Assembly: GCA_024180945.1 (NCBI GenBank)
Contig: JAKSGN010000003.1
Span: 1,488,001-1,552,000 of the forward strand
Reading direction: 5' to 3'
Source: Macrophomina tecta
Lineage: Eukaryota; Ascomycota; Dothideomycetes; Botryosphaeriales; Botryosphaeriaceae
DNA: 64,000 bases
In this document: piece after piece, positions 23,055 through 32,599 of the stretch
Position numbering within the stretch: position 1 is the stretch's first letter
How the letters are laid out: the number at the start of each line of letters is the position of its first letter
Notes under the pieces: model-generated
Told to the model about the DNA's origin: nothing
Databases searched by the model: none
Seen by the model: only the letters and a program-made list of their open reading frames with translations
Made by a program: the position numbers and the translations under genes

Positions 23055-24709
23055 TACGTCGAGTTTGTAATCAGGTGAAGGTAGTTTGGATTGCAGGTCC
23101 TGTTGGCTAGTCAGCACGCTCAACCATTGTCAACGGGCTGAGGAGGAGCTACTCCAAAGTCGACTCGGTTTCGGTGCTATGACGACGCCAAAGAGGATGA
23201 CGAGCTTGTTCATAAGGCTTTCGAGTCTGCCGAGGGCTCGTCCTCGCAGCGTTGCGGAATGTGCAAGGTATATTTGCAAACAGGACTGTTGTTCCTATGT
23301 GCGGTGACAACAGTGGACGAGGATTGTTGGGAAGAGAGCTCGAAGATGTCGGTGAGACTTATAAACCATATGCGTCTGTGAGCGCGATGGATATTTGCGT
23401 GTGAAGCAACTCGAGTTGCCGGGGTACCACCATACGTCACCAAACATGAATAGACCCGCGTACCTATGAGCACGCCGTGTTTCTGAAAAGCAAACACGGT
23501 GTGTCAAGGTTTATGGTAGGCTAGATTGTTCCATTCACTGACGAGATGCTCAGGTCGGCGATCCTCGCGTCCAATAACAGGAGCCAGAAGGAGGTAGCAC
23601 TGAGAGGACATGATGCGCCCTACGCCTGAGCTCCCCGAGGGCACTGAGAGCACTGCAGTCCACGCCATGCACCACTTCTGAAGACTAAATATGAGCCTTC
23701 TGTGGGACCATATGCCCTCGTTGGATCTGCCAGTGTTCCCATGCCATCCAGACGGCGGATACAGAGGTGGTGGGGCGCAGGAGCACTTCTCGCTCCTCTA
23801 ATTTATGGCTTCCCTTCGAGTTCAGATAGCAGCTCACCGATTCACAATTCATCTTCGGATTGTAGGCTAATGACAAGTTTTTCACACAGTTGTAGGCTTT
23901 GCATATATGGCCATCTTTCTCACATCAGGAGGGTCGGGAGTTTCCGAGTGGCAGGCATGTAGTTCACAGCTTTTTTGCTACTTAAGATGAGCCTTTTATT
24001 CAAACCATTCCCCAAGGGCACTTTGCGCATTTAAATGTTGCCAATGGAAGCTAAAATTGTTGTCTTCTTGACATTAAAAATTGCCTGGTTTGGACTAGAG
24101 CGATCTTGGCATTTCCGCATAGAGGCAGTTCCACTTCACTGCACAACAACACGTCATACTCTCTCCGGAGCTCACACACTTGCGCCGTCTGCTTCGTATT
24201 ACCTGGCTCGTACAGCGGAGTGCTTAATTGAATACAAGTGCCATTGGCAGTTCCGTTGCCCTCCAATTACCCCCGCGAGTCGTGAACTCAACTACAGATA
24301 TTGATGTGATCATCATATCTGTCTTGTTACACACTCTGAACAAAGTAAACCTGGGAGACTTGTGACCTGTGTGTTTTGAATATGCTAGCCTGAGCAGTAT
24401 CATACTCCGGTCCCATGCCAAAAACAACCTGTGTCTCCTATGCTCCTGCCCCAATACAGTAACAAAAAACGTTCCGTGAACTGCTCCCTGCCCATGCCCC
24501 ATTGAAATGGCAAAAGAATCCGTGTACTCCCGCCAATTCTTCAATACCGACCAAAAACGCATGCCAGTGTGACCGAAACCGGATCCTTCCCTATTATCGA
24601 GCATTTCGACTCCTTGACTCCCAGTATAATGCCTCTCCAGCAAGACAGCCGTAGCGCCTGTAAGCTTCCGGAGCAAGCCACGTCACTCAATCTTAGTCAA
24701 CAAACTCCT
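23055..24709. other. Intergenic between coiled-coil genes B and C
   Basis: About 1.65 kb. A minus-strand ORF of 150 codons (24224-24676) lies just past the end of gene C and shows no domain; I take it as 3' flank. Nothing else is recognised. Confidence 0.4.
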
Positions 24710-26041
24710 CTAGAATGCCTCCTCCTCGAGGATCTGGGCATCCATCTCCGCCTTCAGCGCCGCAGCGCGCACCTGCTCAGCCGCCGTGACCATCTCCATC
24801 TGCGCCCTCTCGACCCTCTGCTCCCCCGCCTTCTCCGCCTGCGGGCTGGTCGTCAAGTCGAGCGGCTCCTCGCGTGCGTCGGCAAGCGCTGGGAGCTCGC
24901 GGTACTTGATTTCTTTATCCCCGTCAACAGCATCGCGGCAGACGTCGCGGATGCGGTCCAGGATGCCGCCGATAACGCGCTCTGCGGCCGTGAACGGGCG
25001 GTCGAGCGGGGGCACGTCGCTCTCGCGCACCGGCAGCTGCATGATCTGGTCCAGCGAGTCGACGTACTCGTAGTCGGCCTCGCGCAGCACGACGCCCGCG
25101 CACTCGGCCAGGCGCTGCAGCATGGCGCGGGCGTGCACCTTGTCGAGCGGCCCCGTGCCGCCAGCGGCGCAGTGCTCGGCCGGCAGGCCGGCGTGGCGGC
25201 GCACGCGCATCAGCTCGGCGGCCTGCGCGTGGTTGCGCTTCGTGACGCCGGAGACGAACTGCTCGAGCAGGCCGATGGCGTTGCGGTCCCGGCGCGCGCG
25301 GTCGGCGCAGTGCGCGTGGTCGCGCAGCTGCTCCGCGGCGAGGTCGAGGTCGGCCTGCAGCACCTCGATGGCGAGGCCGCGCGCCTCGAGCTGCTGGGCC
25401 AGGTCGGCGGCAACGGCGCTCCAGTCGCGGGGAGCCGCGTTCGCGTGCAGAGAGGCCAGTTCGTTTTCTAGGGCGGCGATGCGGGCTGCGCGGTCGCGGG
25501 CCTGGAGAGCGTCGGGCGCGAGCTGGGCCAGCTCCGTGCTCGCGGCGTGCTCGTTGGCGGCAGCGACCTCGGCGGCGATTTCAGCGTCCATGAGCTTCGC
25601 GTGCTCGCTGTTGTACTTGTCCTTGAGCTCGACGGCGTGTTCGCGTAGGTTGTTGATGGTGTCGTGGTCGTCCCGGGCGGCGTTGGTCAGGCGGTTGTTC
25701 TCGGCGACGAGCTTGCGGCCGGCCAGGATGTTGCTGTTGCAAGCTTCGAGGAAGTCGTTGAGATAGCCGGCAAGGCCGTCGATTATTTCGCTTTCCGTCG
25801 TTTGGGCTAGGCTGGCGACGTTGAGGAGACCGTCGGACTGAATGGCGTCGAGGACAGAGAGCGTCTTGGTGGACACGTCTTCGGCATAGGCGCGGATCTC
25901 TTCCATGCCCTTCTCGATATCCGCCGCATGCTCCTTGATGCGCAGATTCTCATTGTGCAGCCGGATGTTGAGGTTTTCCAGCGGGACCTTCTCCGCGAGC
26001 AGCAGACATCCCAATAATAAATAAATACATAATATTGACAT
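24710..26041 (-). CDS. Coiled-coil protein C, 5' end replaced by hAT terminal repeat
   Basis: Not recognised beyond a long coiled coil. The frame is 443 codons. Codons 1-13 (26041-26003, MSILCIYLLLGCL) lie inside the terminal inverted repeat of the adjacent hAT element; native-looking sequence begins at LLAEKVPLENLNIRLHNENLRIKEHAADIEKG. It continues as heptad-rich Ala/Glu/Arg sequence to about residue 300 and ends with VTAAEQVRAAALKAEMDAQ. The next in-frame Met is near 25906. The original 5' part is not visible on the far side of the transposon, so this is a truncated gene or, if transcribed from the element, a chimera with a hydrophobic leader. GC content and codon use are much richer than in the AT-rich element ends. 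Same strand and style as coiled-coil genes A and B. Confidence 0.55.
   Translation of the reverse strand: MSILCIYLLLGCLLLAEKVPLENLNIRLHNENLRIKEHAADIEKGMEEIRAYAEDVSTKTLSVLDAIQSDGLLNVASLAQTTESEIIDGLAGYLNDFLEACNSNILAGRKLVAENNRLTNAARDDHDTINNLREHAVELKDKYNSEHAKLMDAEIAAEVAAANEHAASTELAQLAPDALQARDRAARIAALENELASLHANAAPRDWSAVAADLAQQLEARGLAIEVLQADLDLAAEQLRDHAHCADRARRDRNAIGLLEQFVSGVTKRNHAQAAELMRVRRHAGLPAEHCAAGGTGPLDKVHARAMLQRLAECAGVVLREADYEYVDSLDQIMQLPVRESDVPPLDRPFTAAERVIGGILDRIRDVCRDAVDGDKEIKYRELPALADAREEPLDLTTSPQAEKAGEQRVERAQMEMVTAAEQVRAAALKAEMDAQILEEEAF
26003..26027 (+). repeat. hAT terminal inverted repeat, left end
   Basis: Starts CAGACATCCCAATAATAAAT. It pairs with the right end at 28703-28727 (2 mismatches in 25). 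On the minus strand it contributes part of the first codons of the coiled-coil ORF at 24710. Confidence 0.88.
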
Positions 26042-26104
26042 ATTCTTATGTATTCATTGGCAGATCCTAATATTATTATCGATTGCTAAGCTTATCAATA
26101 ATTA

Positions 26105-28398
26105 TTAATATAAAACTGAAGCGCCATGCATGTCGTCGTTGCCGCCAGCAATATCCATGACCTTACCATCTACTGCCACGTAGACTTTGCGGACCAAGTC
26201 ATTCTTCACCCAGTTGCTCAGGCATTGAAGCTTCTCGATAGTATCAGGCGAGAGCCGTGCCCTGTCCCAAGAAATTGTCCGCCTTGCGCAAGAGAATACC
26301 CGTTCCGGATCGTCGGACATCGCCGGCACACTTAGTATGTCAATGGCCAATTGGTGTAAACGTGGATACTCAATCCTCTGTTCTTCTCGACACCACCATT
26401 CAAGCGGTGTTTTGGTCGTCATAGGTCTTGGCGGAGAATTGACGAATTTTTCGAATTCATCCTCATCTCCGGGTTCATCCAAGACACTCATTGACTGCTT
26501 GATACGCTCGTACGGTGTTACTTCCCGTCGTTCGTCGTTCAGCCGAGCCGCGGACTCCGACGGGAGTGGCCGGTCCTTGTACTTCGCCCAATGCTGCCGT
26601 GCACCAGCAATAGCGGTCTGCCTCCATTCCTCTGCCCAGTGGCGGTCAAGGTACCTCCGGCGCTTTTCTGGATGGAGCAATAATGCCGTGGCATATATTG
26701 GGTTTCTGTCACTCTCTTCATAATACTTCGAGAGAACCCACCAACCCATGTGAATGGAATGAACCATACGCGCGTTGCTGGCGTATTTGCCCTGCTTTAA
26801 CATCAGTCCAGGTCTGGTAATCGATCGAGCCGTCCATGGCTTACCTTGGCATTCTCAAACTGCATGAAAAGAATATCCATATTCTCTAGCACCTGATCTA
26901 TTGATGCCCACTCCATTTGCTGCTCCAAGGTCGCTTGGTAAAACGGCTGCAAGAACTCGTGAGTCATTTTGAGTACTTGCCAATCATCATGTGTGAGGAT
27001 GTCGTCTTCCAGCTCGTTGTGGTATTGGTTGAGGAATATTGACAATGGACCCTCTTGGCTGATAGCCGCATCAAGCAACTTGAACCATGAGTTCCAACGG
27101 GTGATATTGTCAATTCCAAGCGCCTTTTCTGCAATGTCATCCCATGCATCGTTGCGCACTGTGGAATTACGGATGAACACCGCAATGTTGTGGAGTTTAC
27201 CCATTGGGCCGATGCTCCGCCAGCCGGCAGTGTCATGGCGTTTCTTGCGCCTGTCGTGACTCTTGTGACAAGTGTTCGACTGAATTTGGTCGTGTAACGC
27301 GTCCGCAACTGTTACATCATTTACCTCGTGTTGCGCCTGCGCAATTGCGGCCTGCAGAGCGTCCTCACTAGTTGCAAAGAGAAAGGCTTGAAGGGACAAG
27401 TTAATGATGTGGCCGGCACACCGCGTTCGAGAGGACACTGGGTCAAGTGTAAGGCCGTACTCTTGCGACAGCTCAACAGCAAGTTGGCGGAGACAGGTGT
27501 CATTCTTTGCGTCATTGTCCCCAGTGAAGTAGCCGATTCGGGGCGCTAAGTGGTACTGTCGGATAATCGTCATCAAGTGAGGTGCCATAGCCGTGCCGGC
27601 GTGAGAGCGGCGGAGGTTTGGTAGCCCTAGCAATGCTTTCCGAGGTTTGTAGGCCTCGTCAACCCATTGGGCGTGAACAGCGATATAGGCCTTCCGCTGA
27701 GGAGAAGACCATACGTCCATAGCAATGTGTACGAGGCTCCGGGCACGTTCTAGCCATTCCTTTACGGATTGTTGATGCGCATCGTAGGCCCTATCCAAGT
27801 CCGCCGCAACTGTGCTACCGGAATCAGTTAGGAACTCTTCAACGGCAGGGTTTATCGCGGCCAGAAGTGCCTGGTATTCCGGCCAGGTTACGAAGTTGAG
27901 CGGTAAATGTTTATGTGCGGATAGCAACATCTGTGCCTCTCGAAAGGCATCGACATTGATTACACTCCGTAGAGTGTTCATCTCATTCTCCCTGACTTGC
28001 TGCAGCCGCTTGCCGGTTGTTCTTGCGAAGGCATTTTCGATGGCTAGTTGGCGCCTGTTTTGAGATTTTGAATCCTCTCGAACAAGTATGTGATGAGCCT
28101 TCTCGAGATGATAGCGGGCGTTGCCAGATATGTGGGTTGACCAGGATGGATTGCGACAACGCGTGCAGTAGTGAAGTAATTTCCCGCTCATAGTACGTGG
28201 CTCGTCGCCTTGAGCTTCTCGAAAGTGATCCCATGTTGATGTGGCTCTCAGTTTCCGTCTCTTGACCGTATGCTGAGCTGACGATGCCTCGGGTTCTGAC
28301 AGTGTGCTGGCAACTTGTGAGGCACTGTCAGAGGGTACCACGGAGGAAGAACTTGACGGGGCATTGGATTGGGGCAGTGAGGATATGTTGACGTCCAT
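26105..28398 (-). CDS. hAT-family transposase, 746 aa
   Basis: Cut-and-paste transposase with RNase H-like fold. Two exons, 28398-26845 and 26791-26105, joined over a 53-nt intron (GTAAGC donor, GACTGATG branch, AAGCAG acceptor) that links FENAK to GKYASNAR in phase 0; no internal stops. The N-terminal region has a BED-type finger (CTRC ... HLEKAH, about residues 78-100). The catalytic core shows IAMDVWSSPQRKAYIAVHAQW (first Asp), then GYFTGDNDAKNDTC and RCAGHIINL. The C-terminal hAT dimerisation region is YPRLHQLAIDILSVPAMSDD, then PERVFSCARRTISWDRARLS. Start MDVNISSLPQ has a reasonable context. Length and motif order match a complete autonomous enzyme; a Restless-like fungal lineage is possible but not tested. 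Confidence 0.93.
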
Positions 28399-28702
28399 TG
28401 TCGTGTGTAGAGATATGTCGCTGATGTATTACGAACTGCGTACTTGCAACGTGACGGGTATGGCGAGGCAGCAGTTTCGGTTGCTAGGAGTTACAAACAT
28501 TGGAGTTCACCTCCTATCTAGAGGCCTGATAAGCAGTAATATGCGTACAAGACTGCAATTTAATCTGAAACACTCTGGGGGAATTGGCGCTGGAAAATAG
28601 TGGGCCTATATTATTAATAGTTAACAATATATATTTATTGGCAGCGTCTATATTATTATCCTTATGGAAAAGCTTAACAATAAATATGCCCTTAATAATA
28701 AA

Positions 28703-28727
28703 TATATATTTATTACTGGGATGTCTG
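28703..28727 (-). repeat. hAT terminal inverted repeat, right end
   Basis: Reverse complement begins CAGACATCCCAGTAATAAAT, matching the left end. The following bases (GTCGCTGT) do not repeat the left flank. Confidence 0.88.
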
Positions 28728-28796
28728 GTCGCTGTCCGAGTTCTCAACACATAAGCTGGTCAAATAATATGCCGCTACTGCTCTCAAGCTCTGATA

Positions 28797-29898
28797 CTAT
28801 CCGATCCTCATTTTAAAACCAAGGAACGAGACGAGAGATGCTGCACCCTGGACGCCACCGGTCATACACCCAATAAGAGAGCCAACAAACATATCCCCAA
28901 AAACGAGCACAGTATTGAGAGGTCCAATAGTAGACCCAACTTCACGATAGAACCCAGAAGTAATTGGGTAGCATGAGAACAAATAATGGAATCTGGAAGA
29001 TGGAGGGGAGAAGTGAGAGTAGTTGCCGTGGGTCATGATAGAACCTGGGAGATGCTTGAGTGGAGAAAGCGGCAACATGTGGGAACGTCGGTACAACTAC
29101 CGAAGTAGGTGTGAAGTGAAAAAGAATATTGTCCAGAATACGAGGACGGTAGTGCCGGAACAAAAGTACCTGCTGTTCGGAGTTTGGGAGCAATGTCGTC
29201 ACCAGCAGTGCTATAGCAGTCTCGTATCCGTGCATTTATTCGAGCGTTTCACTCGCTTAAGTATGTCCAAACCATGCCGGCTTAGGTAACGCTTGTCTGA
29301 AGGCTGGAGAACCAAAAGCTTGTCGTCAAGCCGCAAAATCTTGTCGGTCTTGACCTCCACGGCAAATCCGAGCACGCACAATAGCTGACATGCAACAACA
29401 GAGAGTGATAGGCTCAACGGAGCAGCCGCTAAAGCAGAGCCCATGCGATAAATTGCCCGATAGAAGGTCGAGCAAGGGATCGGCTATCACTGCACGATGA
29501 TTTACTACCTTCCCAATGCGGAAGCAACCCCGCCGATAGATCAGCCGAGCAAGCGAGAGCGACACGGAACCCACCTATGACCACGACCCGTCGGTGCTAT
29601 TGGTATCATAGGAAGATGATGCGATCGAGACAGGAGATTGCCGCACTGGAGAGCAGGCGGTCAGTGGAGCGTGGTGTGTGCTACGGGCGGTTTGTGTGTT
29701 ACTGATCCCTTCGACAACAGTGCAAGACGCTTCACTGTTGGCGGGCATGATCAACCTCTCTGTTCCACGCAACAGCGCTATAACGCCTATAGGACGTATA
29801 AGCTTAATCCTCTCCCTCAGGTACGCAGCAGCCAAGCAATCCTGCGGCGGATCAGCCGACAACCACCAAGACCTGTACACGCGTCTCCCTCTTCGCAC
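28797..29898 (-). CDS. Doubtful multi-exon gene, unknown
   Basis: Several short minus-strand frames in a row look protein-like. They are a Ser/Thr-rich start (MPANSEASCTVVEG, about 29750), a hydrophobic stretch followed by charged sequence (MGSALAAAPLSLSLSVVACQ, then EVKTDKILRLDDKLLVLQ, 29444-29211), and a hydrophobic end (GPLNTVLVFGDMFVGSLIGC, about 28940-28797). Candidate donors (GTACTT near 29170, GTAGTA near 29508) and acceptors exist, but I could not build one consistent model. It may be a small membrane protein, a decayed gene beside the transposon, or chance. Confidence 0.25.
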
Positions 29899-30577
29899 CT
29901 GCCCAGCTCAACAGTCGGAGGAAAAAAATCCCACACGGCCAAGCTCAATCCAGCAGCTCCACGTTCGACCCCCAGTCGCGCTGCGAGCGCCACCAGCTGC
30001 ATGCCAAGCGCGGCGCCATGCCAGCGAAGCTACTCTTGCGTCGTCTCGGCGATGCTTCTTCTCGGGGCTTCTCACTGATAAGCATTCGACTTCTCGGCAG
30101 CGGCCCGGTCACGGCCTAACGAGCCCCCACACCATGCAATGCAAGACATGACATGGAAGCGTGACCATCCCCGAGACCGACCGCTCGACCCTTCTGTCTC
30201 GCGCGCTATTCCCTGGAAGAGAACACTGCCCACCCACTCGCCGACGGCGGGCCAGCAGTTCCTGGGCGCTTGTCCTGCGGCGCCAATATCGAGCGCCTGT
30301 CCACCTGCTCGAACCGGCATCAAACGCCATGTATCGCGTGCCTTTTGCCTTATCGCGCCATATTCTGGACGACGCGCAAGAGCTCCGCGAGATGTGATCG
30401 ACGAGAGCACGACGTGCTTGTGAACCAATTGCTCATGTATAAAAGCCGGAGAGGAGAGCCACCAGGAAGCTCTTCCCACCACCAGCAAGCCCAGCAGTCC
30501 TTAGTCCACCAGAGGAGCCGTCCTCCAGTTGTCCTCCAGCCAGCCTTCGTTGTTTCATCCCAACCAGCCCAAGCACC
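29899..30577. other. Upstream region of eqolisin gene
   Basis: Intergenic promoter region; overlapping open frames on both strands carry no domain. Its 3' part holds the CCAAT and TATA elements described separately. Confidence 0.5.
30425..30445 (+). promoter_or_regulatory. CCAAT and TATA box of the eqolisin gene
   Basis: CCAAT at 30425-30429 and TATAAAAG at 30438-30445, about 135 nt before the ATG. Spacing allows a leader of roughly 100 nt, which is C/A-rich as in many highly expressed fungal genes. Confidence 0.6.
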
Positions 30578-31049
30578 ATGCAGTTCACCGCCCTCCTCGC
30601 CACCGCCGTGCTGGCCTTCACCGCGACTGCCGCCCCCAGCGGCAACGCCATGGGCCACGGCCTGCAGGCCCGCGTGGCCTCGCGCACGCAGCGCCTCACG
30701 CGACCGCTCGAGAAGGTGACCAGCACCTCCGACACCGTCATCGAGGGCCCCATCGCCGACAGCAACGTCAGCCACGTCGAGTACTCGTCCAACTGGGCGG
30801 GTGCCGTCTACGAGGAGCCGCCCTCGGGCACCTTCACGGCCGTGTCGGCCACCATTACTGTCCCTGTCCCGTCGGCCACGGCCGCTGGCACCTACTCTGC
30901 GTCGGCGTGGGTTGGCATTGATGGCGACACGTACGGCAACGCGATTCTGCAGACGGGCGTGGACTTCACCGTGACGAAGAGCGGGAGCAGGTCGACTTAC
31001 AGCTTCGATGCTTGGTGCGTATTCCCCTCTTCCCCAGCCCCGCCCCTGA

Positions 31050-31080
<31 letters not shown>

Positions 31081-31539
31081 AAAAAAAAAAAAAAGAAAGA
31101 AAGAAAAGAGCGCGCCCATACTAACGACATGCCCCTCAGGTACGAATGGTACCCCGACTACGCCTACGACTTCTCCGGCATCACCATCAGCGCGGGCGAC
31201 GTGATCGCCATGTCCGTGACGTCCTCGTCCTCGACCAAGGGCGTCGCCGTCATCGAGAACATCACGACTGGCAAGACCGTCACCAAGACCATCACGTCCT
31301 CGTCCGCGCTGGGCGGCCAGAACGCCGAGTGGATCGTCGAGGACTTCGAGTCCAACGGCTCGCTCGTCAACTTCGCCGACTTCGGCACCGTGCTGTTCAC
31401 CAACGCGGTTGCCAAGACCTCGTCGGGCACGACCGTGGGCCCCAGCGGCGCGACCAGCATCGACATCAAGCAGAGCAACAAGGTCTTGACGTCCGTTAGC
31501 TACCCGGGCACTGATGAGGTTGAGGTTACCTACGTTTGA
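30578..31539 (+). CDS. Secreted eqolisin (peptidase family G1, aspergillopepsin II-like)
   Basis: Acid endopeptidase using a Gln/Glu catalytic pair, secreted and active at low pH. Exons 30578-31014 and 31140-31539 give 278 residues. The 125-nt intron splits a Trp codon (SFDAW to YEWYP) and has a TACTAAC branch. Residues 1-19 are a signal peptide (MQFTALLATAVLAFTATAA), followed by a propeptide to about residue 68. The mature part begins near NVSHVEYSSNWAGAVYEE. The catalytic Gln is in ILQTGVDF (about residue 125) and the Glu lies in the NAEWIVEDF block, both conserved in the family. The length matches prepro-eqolisins. The intron is mostly a GA and poly-A microsatellite. The gene is likely regulated by ambient pH and nitrogen, as is usual for the family, but I did not find a specific site. 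Confidence 0.95.
31051..31094. repeat. GA microsatellite plus poly-A inside eqolisin intron
   Basis: AG-dinucleotide run followed by about 17 A and GAAA units, lying between the donor (31015) and the branch site (about 31120). Confidence 0.9.
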
Positions 31540-32131
31540 GGGATTTTCGGTCAAGGCTTCCCTCTTCGTTGATGACTGGGATTGAAAGGACTGTTGGCTG
31601 TGCGGGTTTGAACGTGGAGGGCTGATGGGCTGGTAGCAGGTGTTGGTACTGCTGCGGGATTTCGCTTTGGGCCGTGTTTGATAGCAAATTGAATTGTTGG
31701 CTTTCGACGATATCGAACCGTGTGCCGAGCCGGGGGGTGTGCATGCGCGGGCAGTATGTTGGCGCACTTCTATTTCGGGTCACGGGGTTCTGGAGGTTGC
31801 GCACTTGAACTGACAACACTGCCTTGGCAACTCGTCAGCCGGACTCGTGGATTTGTAGTCAGAAGTTGAACCTTAGAGGGCTGAGTCAGATGGGCTGAGA
31901 TAGCTGAGAAGTCTTTAGGGCTGAACGATTTACACGAGGCTGACACAAGACTTCGGCGGTGGGGGAATGCCTCTGTATACACAAATCACACAAGTAGAGC
32001 TTTGGCTGCAATGAGATTAGAATTAGTAGCAAAGCGGAGAGCTGCATTGCGCAGCGTTCAGGCAAAGTTCAGTCAGAGGGAAAAAAAAAAAAAAAGCAAT
32101 TCATCAAAAAGGAACATCGATACCCAAATAC
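31540..32131. other. Convergent intergenic region
   Basis: 3' flanks of the eqolisin gene (plus) and RING gene (minus). It contains an A15 run at 32081-32095. No gene is seen. Confidence 0.5.
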
Positions 32132-32599
32132 CTACCTTCGTACCACCACAACGCCCGACTTTAGGAGCGTCTTCCACTTGTTCTTCTTCTCAACAACTGT
32201 TCTGCAGACAGGGCAAGTCAACAAGGTCTCATCCTTCTCGTTCCTGTCGTCTTCCACCAGGCGGTGGAAGTGCTCCACCGCGCATCCGAGACACAGGTGA
32301 TGACCGCATTCAGAAAGGCAGACAGGCACCGGTGTGGGGCGACCTGTATTCTCGCCCTTCTTCCTCAGGCCATCGCGACGAGCTTCTGCGATGCGCAGCT
32401 CCGACGGAGTGATGTCATTGTACTTATCGCCGCAAACGACGCAGGTAGACAAGATACCTTCCGGAAGAGTGGTGAGTGGGACGTGCTGGACCTCAAGGCG
32501 CTTGTTGTATATCTGGAGCCAGATATGGTGGTGAGCTTTATCGTGGGAAGACATGGCTAGATTTGGAGAATATAGCTCATGGTGGAGGTCTGAGCGCAT
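32132..32599 (-). CDS. Small RING-finger protein
   Basis: Probable RING domain protein, which in general would act as an E3 ubiquitin ligase; substrate unknown. The frame gives 155 residues from 32599 or 140 from the second ATG (MSSHDKAHHHIW, 32554). Zinc ligands: CVVC, a long 41-residue spacer with charged helix (SELRIAEARRDGLRKKGEN), then CGHHLCLGC, then CPVC, i.e. C3HC4 order with a longer than usual loop 1. The ligand set is complete. The stop lies just after a GTAGGT that could be a donor, so a further 3' exon is possible. No transmembrane segment. Confidence 0.7.
   Translation of the reverse strand: MRSDLHHELYSPNLAMSSHDKAHHHIWLQIYNKRLEVQHVPLTTLPEGILSTCVVCGDKYNDITPSELRIAEARRDGLRKKGENTGRPTPVPVCLSECGHHLCLGCAVEHFHRLVEDDRNEKDETLLTCPVCRTVVEKKNKWKTLLKSGVVVVRR

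Larger units (their letters stand above)
26003..28727 (-). mobile_element. hAT DNA transposon, apparently intact
   Basis: A 2.7-kb element bounded by inverted repeats that begin CAGACATCCC on both ends (26003-26027 and 28703-28727, 23 of 25 positions matching). It encodes one full-length hAT transposase on the minus strand. Both ends are strongly AT-rich and hold similar direct subterminal blocks: ATTGGCAG, then TATTATTATC, then AAGCTTA at 26056-26094 and at 28637-28676. The 8-bp target duplication expected for hAT is absent: flanks are GCGAGCAG on the left and GTCGCTGT on the right. This suggests rearrangement at one end after insertion. Intact coding sequence and near-perfect ends suggest fairly recent activity. 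Confidence 0.88.

Noticed and set aside
24569..25471. 300-codon plus-strand open frame
   Set aside because: Antisense to coiled-coil gene C in GC-rich DNA; no domain.
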